The notes under the pieces are model-generated. The model was given only the letters and a program-made list of their open reading frames with translations, did no database searches and was not told where the DNA came from. Position numbers and translations under genes: made by a program. Positions 1 to 12,700 of a stretch of DNA of 64,000 bases are shown here, in pieces. The number at the start of each line of letters is the position of its first letter. The stretch's first letter is position 1. Origin of the DNA: Zantedeschia hybrid cultivar. Its lineage: Eukaryota > Streptophyta > Magnoliopsida > Alismatales > Araceae. The stretch is taken from assembly GCA_030544215.1 (NCBI GenBank), contig JARZZO010000001.1:66676456-66740455 (forward strand). The letters run 5' to 3'.

Positions 1-3000
1 ATATGGTAATACCGAACAGAAAATTCACATGGTATAATTTACAACAGGTCAGCATTCAGTCAAGACTCGATAGAGTATTGATTTCTTCATACTGGTTCAG
101 GAGATTCCCCTTGTCAAATGTTAAAGGGCTCTGTAGATCTGTTTCAGACCACATTCCTTTGCACCTTAGGATGGATGACAAGAAGATAGGTTTCAGAATT
201 TTCAGATATGAGCTTAAGTGGCAAAAGGAAGTTGGATTCAATGATTTGGTGAGAGATTGGTGGAATCAAGCACCGAGGGCAGCTTCTGCAATTCAGAATC
301 TTCAGGGTAAACTTAAATGGACCAGGAAATGTATGAAACAATGGGCGAAGCAAAAATTTGGAAGGGTTTCAGCAGAGAGGCAGATAATGAAAATCAAAAT
401 TGAAGAATTGGATTTGAAAAGTGAGTCTGTTGACTTATCTACCCAAGAAGTGTATTCTTTGAGGGAACTCAAGAAATCTTATAATGAAGAGCTGCTGAAG
501 GAAGAAATCGGTTGGAAACAGAGGGCGAAGGAACACTGGCTAAGGGAAGGAGATAAAAACACTTCTTTCTTTCATGCAGTGGCTAGTGCCAAAAAAAGAT
601 ATCTGGCTATTGATCATATTAAAGAAAATGAAGTTGTCATTGAGGAACCTGAGGAAATTAAGACCAGGTTTGTTGCCTTTTACAAGAATCTTTTCTCGGA
701 AGACCACCCATTCAGGCCCCATCTACAAGATGGGTTGCTAACTATGTTAGAAGCTGCTAATGCTGAACAGTTGTGTGAATCTTTTTCAGAAGATGAAGTC
801 AAATCAGTAATCTTTAGTATGGATCCCAATAAAGCTCCGGGTCCTCATGGTTTCTCCCTTGGATTCTACCAATTTTTTTGGGATACTATCAAGGTAGATG
901 TGGTTAACTTTGTCCAAGAGTTCTATGATAGGCCGGAAGGGATTAAACTTGTTAATTCCACATATATTGTCCTAATTCCGAAATCAGAAGGAGCTGATAG
1001 AATGGTTGATTTTCGGCCTATTAGTTTACTCAACGGGTGTTATAAAATCATCACTAAGATTTTAACAACCCGGCTTAAGAAGGTTATCCATAAGCTAGTG
1101 GGGATTAATCAGTCAGCTTTTTTGCAAGGAAGATTCATCCTGGACAATTATATGGCTGCTTATGAAGCCATTCACCACTACAAGAATAGGCACAAGCAAG
1201 GTGTGATGTTAAAGCTTGATTTTGAGAAGGCCTACGACACAATCAATTGGAATTGTCTTCTTAAATCCATGCAGCTCATGGGATTCAATGCTAAATGGAT
1301 AAGATGGGTAAGGTGTTGCATCTCCTCCTCCAAATTCTCGGTGTTGATTAATAGAGAGCCATGTGATTTTTTTAACAGTTCTAGAGGATTAAGGCAGGGA
1401 GATCCTTTGTCTCCTTTCCTTTTTCTGCTTATTGGACAGATTTTGAGCTCCCTTTGGGATAGTGCAGCTCAACAGGGTTTGGTGGAAGGGTTCAAGATTG
1501 GTAGAAGCCATATTCATTTATCTCACCTTCAGTTTGCAGATGATACCCTCATGTTTACATCTGGAAGTATTGAGGACATTCATAATATCAAAAGTTTGTT
1601 AATTTTGGTGGAAGTCATTACGGGCTCGAGAATCAATTATGAGAAATCTAAAATTGTTGGTCTGAATATTCCTCAGCAAAGACTATAGGAAATTGCAAAT
1701 TCTTTAAAGTGCAGAGTCAACAACTTCCCTATCAAATATTTGGGTCTGCCCTTATCGAATGGTGTCATTAGGATCAAGGATTGGGATGGTCTCATAAAGA
1801 AATTTGAGAGTAGATTGAAAGGATGGAAGGGTAGCTTTCTTTCAGGAGGAGGAAGATTGATCCTATCCAAGTCGGTTCTTTCTTCATTGGCTTTATATTA
1901 TGCTTCTGTTATGAAGATCCCTAGAACCGTGGAAAAGATTATTGAATCAGCTAGGACATCCTTTTTTTGGGCAGGAGGGAAAAGGGAAAAGAAAGGTATG
2001 CATTTGATAGCTTGGAAGAATGTGTGTAAGAGTAAGGAGCAAGGTGGCATTGGTCTTTGTGGGGTTGCCACCTTCAACAAAGCCTTGCTAGCTAAATGGT
2101 TGTGGAGAAGAGGAGTGTGTCCGGATGCTCTCTGGGCTGTGATTGTCAAGGATTTGTACTTTCATGGTGAGAGTAAATGGAGTTTCTCTCATTCATCCAG
2201 ATACAATTTGTCTCCCATATGGAGGAACATTCTCAAATGTGCTGATTTTATGGTCACTTCTTGTGAAATCCATGTGGGTAATGGCAGTGACATACGATTT
2301 TGGAAAGATAAATGGTGCTCCAACCTGGACTTGTCAGCGCATTTCAGCAATCTTTTTAACATTGCCCATAATCAGGATGCTTCGGTTGAGGAGGTTCTAT
2401 CTCATAGTGATACAAGTCAGTTTAATCTATTGCTGAGGAGGAATCCTACTGATTTGGAAACAGAGGAATTGGTAGCCTTGCTTAATCTAATCAGTGGAGT
2501 TAGGATTTGCAGAGAGGTGCAAGATAAGAGGGCTTGGAGATGGACTAAAAATGGGCATTTTTCGGTTAATCCTTGGTTCAGCTACTGAATGATGGTGGTA
2601 TTAGGGTTTGGTGGAAGGACCTAATTTGGTCTAATCACCTTCCTAATAAAATCAGGGTGTTTCTTTGGAAGCTTGCTTGGGATAGAAGTCTTACGGGAAT
2701 GAGGGCGAAGAGACTTCAACTCCCCGGGAGTCCCTTATGTGTTTTCTGTGCACACTTTGAGGAAGACCAACTTCATTTATTTTGTAGGTATGGTATAATT
2801 TCTATTCAATGGAAGAGTATGTGTAGATTATTTGGACTTGAATGGGTGGAGCATTCTTCTGTGTTGGACCTGCTGCACTGGTGGACTACTGTTTCTCCTT
2901 CAAATGACCTTAAACATGTATGGTTCCTCATATGCCCAGCCATGTTGTGGACTATATGGTGTGAGAGAAATAGGAGAAAAATCAGTGACCAATTCAGCAG

Positions 3001-3127
3001 TGCGAATGAATTAATGAAGAAGACATTCAGATGGGTGGAAGAGTGGGGACGAGCTGCTGGTGTTATGAATGATAGTAGCTCTGTTATCTTTGACAAAGCC
3101 AGATTGTGGAGAGAGCTGATTTCTTGA
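1..3127 (+). pseudogene. L1-type LINE ORF2 (endonuclease end, RT, zf-RVT), broken
   Basis: This is the 3' part of ORF2 of a plant L1-type non-LTR retrotransposon; the 5' part is cut by the window edge. The first 60 codons match the end of the AP-endonuclease domain (SRLDR, then SDHIPL). The reverse transcriptase follows, with FRPISLLN, LDFEKAYD, GLRQGDPLSPFLF and the catalytic FADD box near 1540. The last part (about 2570-3060) is the zf-RVT zinc-binding region, with NKIRVFLWKLAWDRSL and a C-x2-C...H-x4-C pattern. Two lesions are visible: an in-frame TAG at 1686-1688, after which the same frame continues, and a frameshift near 2570 that moves the zf-RVT part to another frame. It can no longer make an intact protein. 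It is antisense to ClpX and probably lies in the last ClpX intron. Confidence 0.93.
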
Positions 3128-3311
3128 TGGTCTCTTTCTTTTGTAACCCTGTTTTATTTTCTTGATAAAACAGTATATGTAAGTTTCTTTTAACCCACTT
3201 GGGGACTTGGATGGGGGAGTGTCCTATTCAGGTGGTGTGTTCTCTTGGGCCTTCCTGTACTTTTCTCATATAATTCAATGGAATTGTGACTTTGTCACCT
3301 TCTAAAAAAGA
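3128..3311 (+). mobile_element. LINE 3' untranslated tail
   Basis: Non-coding sequence after the zf-RVT stop codon. It ends in an A-rich stretch (TCTAAAAAAGAAAG, 3300-3313) that I take as a decayed poly(A) end. The exact 3' boundary and a target-site duplication could not be fixed because the 5' end is outside the window. Confidence 0.5.
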
Positions 3312-3680
3312 AAGTGGAACTCCTTGTACTTGTATTTTATGGGATATGTCATACGTGATAAACACAATTGGGCATCTTTTTATCCACTGTGCTTCTAGCC
3401 AACAGGTCTTGAGGATTATAGGAAGCCTCACAGGTTTCAATTTCATCTTCCATTCCATTGATGAGTGCGAGCATGTCTCCAGAGACAAAGGAAACACATG
3501 GGGAGATGCAACAAAAGAAAGTTCTTGGGGCTGATTCCACACGCTATGTGCTGGAGTATGTGGAAGGACCACAATACCATGTTTTCGAGAAGTAAACATT
3601 ATGTTGTAAATGTTCATTGCTGAGATATGTCTCTACTGTGTAATTGGAGCAGATATCTCCTCCATTTCAGTTTCTGATTG
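3312..3680 (+). pseudogene. Degenerate LINE zf-RVT fragment
   Basis: A second, more decayed LINE piece directly after the first. In shifting frames it shows HLFIHCASSQQVL (compare HLFxHC in zf-RVT domains) and then CWSMWKDHN (compare the xxWxIWxERN block). No intact frame remains. It could also be a displaced part of the same insertion, but the zf-RVT block of the first LINE is already present upstream, so a separate fragment is likelier. Confidence 0.5.
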
Positions 3681-4616
3681 GGGGAAGGTGGTCAAATTTT
3701 ATTACTCTCAGTTGACGTAGGCACCTTTCTACTATCTTGACATAGTATTTAAACCATCGATACTCTCATCAATTAAAGAAATATATATCATACATCAGAT
3801 GCAAGTAACATACATTGAGGAAAAAGATATACTAAACATGACCCTTGATGTTACATAGTAATAGGAATTTCGTAAATCTCCCAACTGATAGTTCTCATTC
3901 TAGTACATACCCTCTCATACATGACCATACCACATCAATATATCCTTTGGAGACTTCCTTCTTCTCTAAATTCCACAAAAATCAACTCTGTTTGTACTTA
4001 GTCATAGACTTTCTCTTAATCAACAGAAATCATATGTAGATATCTAAACATCTCTGTATACATCTCCATGAACTAGCTGATAGCTCAACTAAAAAACAGC
4101 CTCTTTAGTAAACCTACTAAAAGCAGGAAACAAGAATTTTTTTTTTGAAAAGTTAGTCATAAGCCTAGAATGCTTCTCAATTACTCCTAAAGTTTCATAG
4201 TGTGGCTCATAAGTTTAGCATAATGACAATTAATTATGATTACACAAAATTTCCTTTGTTTGTAAAAGAAAGGATTCACAATACTTTTCCTCCAAGCGTA
4301 TGGGATTCTTCTACTTTTCAAAATCTTATTTTTTAAAAAAAAAAGAACTACTTAACCACCTTACAACCAATATCATCTATACCATTTCAAACATCAATAA
4401 GCATGCCATTGGGTCTAACAGCGTCACCCATCCTCGTATTCCTTAAAATGTCCTCTACTTCTAATGTCCCAATCCTACAAATAACTTGGTAGTTTATTGA
4501 CCTGGTTGACTCAACAGTTCCTTCTTAAATATCTAAAGTGATCCCTATTCTGCCATAGCTAAAGTGATAGTTGCATGTATACCGTTGTTACTTCGGTCTT
4601 GATCTTACATGAATCC
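3681..4616. other. AT-rich non-coding DNA
   Basis: I see no gene, RNA or clear repeat here. Short open frames have no recognisable domains. It probably belongs to the last ClpX intron. Confidence 0.4.
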
Positions 4617-4730
4617 CATTTAAAATGGCTGCCTAGTGCCATGACTCATGAGGTTCCGCCGTTGTGGGGTCTGGGAAGGGTCAACTGTATGTAACCTTAC
4701 CCTTGCTTTTTGCAGAAAGGTTGTCTCCAG
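4617..4730 (-). mobile_element. Au-SINE-like 3' portion
   Basis: On the minus strand this reads a block close to the 3' half of the Au SINE family of flowering plants as I know it: GGGTAAGGTTACATACA, GACCCTTCCCAGACCCC, then CGGCGGAACCTCATG and a T-rich end. The tRNA-like head with boxes A and B is absent. It directly abuts a truncated LINE on the same strand, so the SINE is 5'-truncated or inserted into the LINE with loss of its head. Family assignment rests on remembered consensus, not on a search. Confidence 0.6.
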
Positions 4731-5985
4731 TATGGCAAGAACTTGCCTTTCAACCCTGCCAGCCGCTTTTCAAATTCGTTATCTTGATGTTCTTGCTGCA
4801 ATGCCTTGCACCAAATGACAGGGAAGGGCCAGCTAGTTAATTAGGAATTCTTCCACTCTGATCCATGCGCAGCCCCACAATCAGACTCTTCCCAAAATTC
4901 ACGTTCAGCCACTGGCATCCTCCAATAGTGCCAACATCTGCCATGGTGTAAATAAATGTTTTTTCTCCCCCTTCCTCGGACACAAACAAGGTAGCATCAT
5001 ATGCATACCGTAGGCATATAATCTGCATTTCTCTTGAATGTATGTAAATGCCTCCAATGATACGCAATCCTTGTTGCCCTGTCCCAGATTCTACCCATCA
5101 CTTGTTAACAAGTGCAAACAGTAATGGACGCACAGGGTTTCCTTGCCTAGGCACTTGTCACTATCATATAATTGTGCAAATTGTCCATTCAATAGGATTA
5201 AAACTTGCTGACGTGATACATGACTGGATCTCTCCAATACATTCCTCCCCAGGCCCATGTGCCTCGTGACTATAAATCAGCTCTCCTAGTTCATTCTATG
5301 ATACGCTTTCTCAAAATGTAGCTTGATAACCAAACCCTTCCAGTGCTGATAGTACATAGCCTCAATGCTCTCATACACCATCAAGAAGTTTCCTGAATAT
5401 GCCTTCCCTTAATGAAACATTCTGAATACAATCGATTGCTCTAGCAGCCATTACTTCCAATCTAGTAGCCAGGATCTTCCTGATGAGCTTGTACACCCCA
5501 TTTCAATAGATTGATGGGTATGTAAACAATATGCACCTGATCCTTTGTATAAGCACCAAGAAGGTGTGGCTGAGGCCCCGAAATGTTCTCCCCTCCCGAA
5601 ACTCACAAGAACTGCAAAGAGATCTTTATTAATGAGCTCCCAAAAGTGCAGGTAGCAAACCAAGGGGGAAGCCATCTGGTCCACTGTCTTTGCGGCCACC
5701 CAGAAATATAAGGAGAGCCACTCTCAATGCCAGGTCTCCACATATTGTCTCCCCCCCCCCCAAAAAAAAAGGCAAAAACACCAATATAAAGCTGACAGCA
5801 AAAGCTCATCATGTCCCATGTCTTCTTATTCCTTCCTCCAGCATAATCATCTACTAAAGCATGTCTCGTTATCCCTTCCTCGTGGACAACTGTCTGCTCC
5901 CCAGGCTGGATCTTCACAGTAGCATTCATCCTCCTACTGGAGGCCATTCTATGAAAGGTATTCCCATTGCTTTCAGCCACGTTTA
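4731..5985 (-). pseudogene. Decayed L1-type LINE reverse transcriptase
   Basis: Read on the minus strand with many frameshifts and stops, this follows the LINE ORF2 order: FHRMASSRRMN and ALVDDYAG (about 5980-5850), a block like KxxGPDGFPLG (about 5690), RLEVMAAR and an IKLHFEKAY-like block (about 5450-5300), a decayed QGDP-like block (about 5200), LRYAYDATLFV where intact elements have YADD (about 5000), and FEKRLAGLKGKF (about 4765). The second Asp-Asp residue is already replaced by Tyr in the frame. It lies in the sense orientation of ClpX, probably in the last ClpX intron. Confidence 0.75.
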
Positions 5986-6325
5986 TGTGCGTTGAATCTT
6001 AAAATAAAGATCAATTTTGTAACTGTCATAGATTTTAATCTTGAGAACTCTCTTATTTTTAGGATTTTTGTAACTTTATAGATTGTTTTAATCCTTCAGG
6101 ACATTTGTTGAATATTCTTCTAAACAATATATTTTCTTATTATGTTACAACCACATTTATGTGTTGAATCTTAAATAAAGATCAATTTTGTAACTGTCAT
6201 AGATTTAAATCTTGAGAACTCTCTTATTTTTAGGATTTTTGTAACTTTATAGGTTTATTTTAATCCTTTAGGACATTTGTACGATATTCTTATAAATAAT
6301 ATATCTTCATAACTTTTTTTCATGA
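5977..6325. repeat. Tandem duplication, 174-bp unit x2
   Basis: Unit 1 (5977-6150) and unit 2 (6151-about 6325) share the order CCACRTTTATGTG, TTGAATCTTAAA, GATCAATTTTGTAACTGTC, CTTGAGAACTCTCTTA and GGATTTTTGTAACTTTATAG with few differences. No coding content is visible. Confidence 0.9.
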
Positions 6326-6788
6326 AAATCATTTTATAAATACCCCATGGCTACTGTCCACACTCGAACATGCCCCACCAATTGCTCAAGGACGCTGATG
6401 CTGCCTTCACCCACATCTGCCACAGAGCATGCTGCATGCCACTGCCACTGCCACTGTCTACACACAAGGCTGTGCATGCAACTACCACTGCCATCCCCCC
6501 TTCTTCCTCTTCCTCCCATTTTCCTCCTTATCTTTCCCCTGCACAGGCTGGCATCTGGGTTCCAGCATCCAATGCATTTCCCCCTCATTTTCTGCCCATT
6601 TCCCCATATGTTCCAAAAATGAATCAAAGTTGCTTTGTGTTTCCTAGCAAACACATCTCCCACTTGGGTCATGTTTCCCTGCAGATATGGATAGATTCAC
6701 AATTGCATAGCTATGCACTTTTCAAATACACATAATATAATGTGCTTTGCATGTTTATATTTTGGCAAACAGGGAAAAAATTGAGTAC
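6326..6788. other. Intronic stretch, no recognised gene
   Basis: Part of the open last intron of ClpX. Overlapping open frames between 6334 and 6735 are caused by a CCACTGCCACTGC-type low-complexity tract around 6440-6500 and resemble no known protein. Confidence 0.4.
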
Positions 6789-9700
6789 CTCGTACATGGC
6801 TTCGGTCAAGATATTCTCCAATAATGATCGCAGACCACGGGCCCCAGTATTCTTCATCAGTGCTTTCTTTGCAATTAGCCTCAAAGCATCTTCAGTAAAA
6901 TGCAGTTTGACCTGAAATTAAGAATGCCCAGACAATAATGGCTCATATCTTCCTGTTTTCAAAGGCTATTTACATTACGTTTTCTTATATGTGGCTATCC
7001 TCTCAATACCCAATGGTGCAGATTCTTTAGAAGTTCTAAACAAAAGTACGGATATAGGTTTTGAACTAATACTTACATCATTCATCTGAAACAACTTTTT
7101 GTATTGTTTGACCAATGCATTTTTGGGCTCCATAAGGACCTAACAGAACGCAGATAAGAGAAAATTGGCCACTTTCTCAGTCACAGACATGTTAGTGGTT
7201 CAAACATGGCATATGCAAAAAACACTTCTTTGCTATTCCACCAATCCCCTTTCTTATTGTCAATATGGAGAAAAAACTGTGGCTGGCAAAGAGAGGACTT
7301 TTCATAAAAAGAGAGAAAAAAATATACCTGAACAAGTTGACCCTCACTAAGGGCAGACAGGCTAACAAGTATTGGGAACCTTCCCACAAACTCTGGAATC
7401 AGACCATATGCAACAAGATCACTGGTTTCAACCTATGTAAGTTGTGGCAAAGTAAGCACTATTGCCAATAAAAGCCAGAAACCATTATTGTACTGAAATA
7501 TGTCAAGAAACTTTATCTACACCCTACAGTCTTTTCTCCTCAATACTTACTGATTCTAGTAAAGATGATGTTACAACTGCATTTGTCAAGTTACCAGTTC
7601 TCATGTTTGCACGCACTGGAGCCCCAAAACCAATAGAAGAATCATGGCGTCTGGCAATCAGCAATTTCATGTTACATCACTGAAACCAAAAATTTCAAAA
7701 TATACAAAACCTCATTTCACATGACTACACAGACCTTTCAGAGATAGTCTTTTCTAGGTCAATAAATGCACCTCCACATATAAAGAGAATATCTTTTGTA
7801 TCTATCTGCAAAATTAACACATTTATCAACAAGAATAGCTGACATCATAACATAGAAAAATCAACAATTACTGATCCTCATTGATGCCTATAGTTGGGTA
7901 CATAATTTGTCACCTTGAAAACATTGTTTACCAAAGCAGGTGGCTGAAAGGAGGACATGGGGGAGTTGCAGGCTTCCAATGAAACCACAGATTAACCATG
8001 GGTGCATTTGCATGTGCCTATCTTTCTCTATAGAGACACATTAGTAGGTTGTTATAGTGGACAGCCCCTGAATGTATTTTCATGTTAGCGTGATGAATGG
8101 TACAGATATCTTAGCTCTCTCCAAGCTTGACTAGGCATAAGAACCCCTTAAGATGAGTAGGATGAGACAAGGGCAAGATGTTTTTCAGTGTGAATTGATT
8201 TAGAAAATTAAGGTTGGCTACATGAATCATGTCCTGCCACTTTAACCTATCAATACCCATGTTTGTGGTCAAACCTAGGAAGTTCAAGTATTTTCTTACT
8301 ACGTCAAACCATAGTTGCACGTAGTGGTCATGGCAGAGATAATTGGAATGGAGCAGTGGATGCTCTAGTTTATCATTCAAAATTCCCTTGGAAGCAGGAC
8401 CCGGAACGAGGTGCGAGAGGGATTTTGATAGCCAGAACAGCGGCAAAATGAGTGAACCCTGCCACTAAGCATCAAACAATCTTAGGCCTTCCCCAAGTCC
8501 TTATGCTATCCTCCACTTGAATTTGATTGCACCTTCCAACTGGTCCAGAACTTGGATAACTAACATGTCTAAGCCAGCAAAGCCTATTTTTCCCTGACCT
8601 TAACACAATTGAAGGATGGCCATATTATATTGTGACTGATTCTCCATACCACACTTTGGGCCACCAGGGGAAAAAGGAATTGAAGGGTCTTCAGGAGGAT
8701 TAGAAACAGTGAGAGAATTGTGATTTTGTGATTGTACTCAAGTGACAGAGTGGACTAAATATGTTCATAATTTGGATGGGCTAGAATCTTGTCATTTTGC
8801 CATCGATAGGAGAAAGGGGGGGGGGGGGGGGGGGGGGGGGGGGGTGTTGCCATTATTGCACCTCCCAGGTGTGGACTACTCTGCACGGTGTCATTTTTTG
8901 GGAGCATTCAGATATTGCAGCTGTAAAGTTTCACTTTACATTTCAATAAACAGTGGTATTATTCACTTCTCAAAAATTGGAGTCCCACCTAAGTCCACAT
9001 GTAAGACCATCCCGAATCCTACCCCTCTAGTCTTTTCATATATCCACCTCAGTAACTTCATTTCTGCCACACATTTTCTTTAGGCAATCTTTTCTAATCA
9101 CCCAACATTCAGTCCCATACAACATAGCAGGTCACACAGCAGTCCTATAAAACTTCTGTTTTGAGCTTCAAGGGGATTCGTTGATCACAATGGACACCAG
9201 ATGCGCTTCTTCACTTCGACCATTCCACCTTGACCCAATGTGTGACATCCCCTTGGATCCCCATCCTCTTCAATAATGGATCCTAAACGACAGAATGTTA
9301 CTACTTTTATGAATAATGTTTTTGAATGTGGTATGTATTGTAGCAAAAGTAGGAGAGAATACAGAGTGTGGAAGGGAAGACAATAAAATTCCCTTCGAAA
9401 ACAAAACACCAAGGTGGTGATCACTCTATAAGCCCTCCTCCAAAAGAGCAAAAAGAGATAAGTTTCTGGAATTCATGCTACAAAAGTTTCTAGCCCACCC
9501 CATAACATGGTTACAAACAAAAGACAAAGCCCTATGAGGGGTAGAAGATTCCCTCCTGAAGATTCTGCCGTTTCACTCGGACCATATTGCCCATACGGTG
9601 GCATGAAGGATCATCCACCACAGCCTCCGGTCAAGCTTCCGTGGTCATGGTCTATACCACCCCCTCAGCATATCCTCCAGCAAAGTCCAAAGGCAAGGCT

Positions 9701-12700
9701 GGACCTGTAGCCGACTGAAGAGCAGTTGCCAAACCTCCATGGCAAAAGACTAAGAGTATGTAGTAAAGAGGTGGTCTCAAGACGACTCCTCCTCACTACA
9801 TAAGGATTAAGGAGCAACTGGTAGGATGTTACTCATGTGGCACACTAATCTGTCCCGGGTGGGCAGTCTATCCAAAGATGCTCTCCACATGACAATCTGC
9901 ACCTTGGAAGGGCTTTTGACCCCCCAGACAGAGAAGAAGAAAGGAAATCTAGTCCCTCCATCCACCAGAATGGAATAAGCTGATCGAACAGAATGACTCC
10001 GGCCTAGTCCAAATCATATCCAAATCCTCTCAGTAATAATCTCATGTTACTAAATTTACATACTTTACATTCTAATGCACACCCTCTATGCAATAGCCTA
10101 CGGTACAAACCACCATTTCAGAAAATCCCGAACCCAACCCCCAAAGAAAAGAAGAGGGGGGGGGGGGGGGGACTCTCTGAGCACTTCAATGTTTATGGTG
10201 TATAAGATTTTCATAGAGTAATACAACATACCTGAATGTTGTCACCTCTTGGATGCTTTCTTGCTCCTTTTTCTGGAACATTTACAATCTAAATCAAGAG
10301 AAAGGATTAAACAAAGAGATAGACCATATGTCTCTTTCAAAATTCTAAAATGATTAAATGAAGTAAAACAACTCAAATGGCAAGAATTAAAATGAAATCC
10401 GTTAAGATGAATGGCACGTGACAGTAAATGAGTATGAAAAAAATTGGAAACTCACCGTTCCTTCTAGCATTTTCAATAATGCCTGCTGAACACCCTCGCC
10501 AGATACATCCCTACTAATGTTGAGGCTTTCTGCCTGTAAAAATCATAGATATATTAGCAAAGCTATAAGATTGTACGATATACAGGCACCTAAAGAAGTT
10601 CATTTGAAGACCTTCTTGGTAATCTTGTCGACTTCATCTATGTAGACAATACCCTGTTGTGCAGTGGCCACATTGAAATCAGCAACCTGAGAGCAGACAT
10701 ATTTAGCAACATGACAAAGAGTATAAGATAGCAACACTTCAGAACAGAAATGTATAACAAAGAGTATAAGATAGCAACACTTCAGAACAGATCATGTCGC
10801 ATGCACCTAGACAAATAAACAAAAATTTTAAAAATCAAATAAAAAATGTATCATACTCAAATACATAGGTTGTAATCTGATCCTCATGCATCTAACACAT
10901 AACACATGATACATACACCTACCCATTGCCTGGTCTGATCCATCAAATTACTTCAAGCTAATTCCACTGTTATCTGTTGTGGTTGACTTGTGATCTTCCT
11001 ATAATTCTCTGCAGACTTGTACAACCATGCCAACGTCCATCCATCCTCTCCTAACATCTCCTAGTGTCCAATCACCATACACTCCTCCATAGTCACAATG
11101 GAGACCTGATTCAGACATTTCTACCAATCTAGTTTTCCTCCTCGCTTGGATGTTGTCTCCCAAATGGTCAACTTCCACCAAGGATCTTCTAAAGAATCAG
11201 GCATTTCCTCATTCTCATTTTATCCCCCTGAGGAAACCAACTCTGCTGATCATGTACATGTAGATCTCCACCCCACATATGGGTTTGAATGCCCACCAGA
11301 GTCAGCATCGAGAACATCTTCTGCTTCACCCACAGCCACATTTTCGCCATGGTGTACACCTCAGTCATCACAACAAAGCAGTCAACTCCTCCTAACAAAT
11401 GGAATTTTTTTAAGTAGAGATAGTATTTGCAGAAAACCAGGCTGGGGTTCGGGCAGCTCCCAAGTCATACCGAGTAAACTGCCCCAACACGTGAGGGGAG
11501 ACGACATGCTGGGCAAACTACTCCGGGACGATGGAGGGACTCGAACCCATGACCTGTGGGAATTTAACTCGCCAAAGGCCGAGGCCTGTCTACCTGCCCC
11601 CACTAATAATTGGATTCATGGAATTTGAAGAAACAAAATAGGTGTTACATCCCAAATTTTATGCCATGACACTTGAACACGCTGCCATGTTCATTCCTGA
11701 AAATCAAATACTTCCATGGTGAAAAACCTTTCATCGATGAAAAACAACTGCTTTGAAGCCATAGACTTTCGGGGAGCAGACACAGGTAATTCAGAACAAA
11801 GAATTTCAGCACAGCCCACCCAGCCGTCACCCAGACATAGGTAATTCAGAACAAAAATACCTTCTAGTTAATTATGTCAAAAGAGCCCCCTAGTTCACAT
11901 TGAAATTGTTTATGTTAAAGGTCACATTTCCCAGAAAGAATCATGCCTGGGAACAGATCTAGACATTGAGCATATGAAAGAGACATCGGCTTCTCCAGAG
12001 CTTGTTCACATTCATGTCCATTAACAACCTTGTGACCAGGTAGATAAAAACATCAAATGAAGGAGTATGCCTATGTGAATTAACATAAGAACCTCTAAAT
12101 CTCAATGGCACATCATACAGATAAATGAAAGGGGTCAATCATTCTAGCATGACAAATCTGTTATGGTCTCATATGAGAGGCTTGACAATACCGTCAAAAG
12201 CTTGTATAATATAGATTCCACATCCTCACCCACATATCCTGCCTGCACACAGCAATGAGTTATAGTCAAATTCAAGCACCATATAATCTCCTTTAAATTC
12301 AGAGTGAACTGAAAATATAACCTCAAAAAAGGTGAAAACAGGGTTGCTTGCTTAAAATATTATCTGAATTTGTTTCCAATCTTAAAATAGTTCAGAATAA
12401 CTATACAAGAAAAAAGGAAAATATGTGCACCACAGGAAAGGGAGTGGGCCTTAAAATGGTTCAGCTAGGGAATGAAGCAGCACTATATGTCTCTAATTCT
12501 GACTTGTTCTTTAGAAGATCACAATCACATTTCAGACAACAAAAATCAAGGCCGCAATGAGCATAACATTTGAGACTCGAAATTTATCAGGCATACTGGA
12601 ACTGACAGATGCATCTATCTAATAATCTACTGGATGTATTTTCCAAAACATCAATCTCAATAGTAAGTCAATTGTCTGCCCATCATCCTCTTTAGGACCC

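Noticed and set aside
5800..5985. Possible last exon of ClpX
   Set aside because: The minus-strand peptide (FHRMASSRRMN and so on) matches the region before RT in LINE ORF2, not the ClpX C-terminus.
6334..6735. Overlapping open frames on both strands
   Set aside because: Driven by a CCACTGCCACTGC low-complexity tract; no domain, and they sit in an intron.
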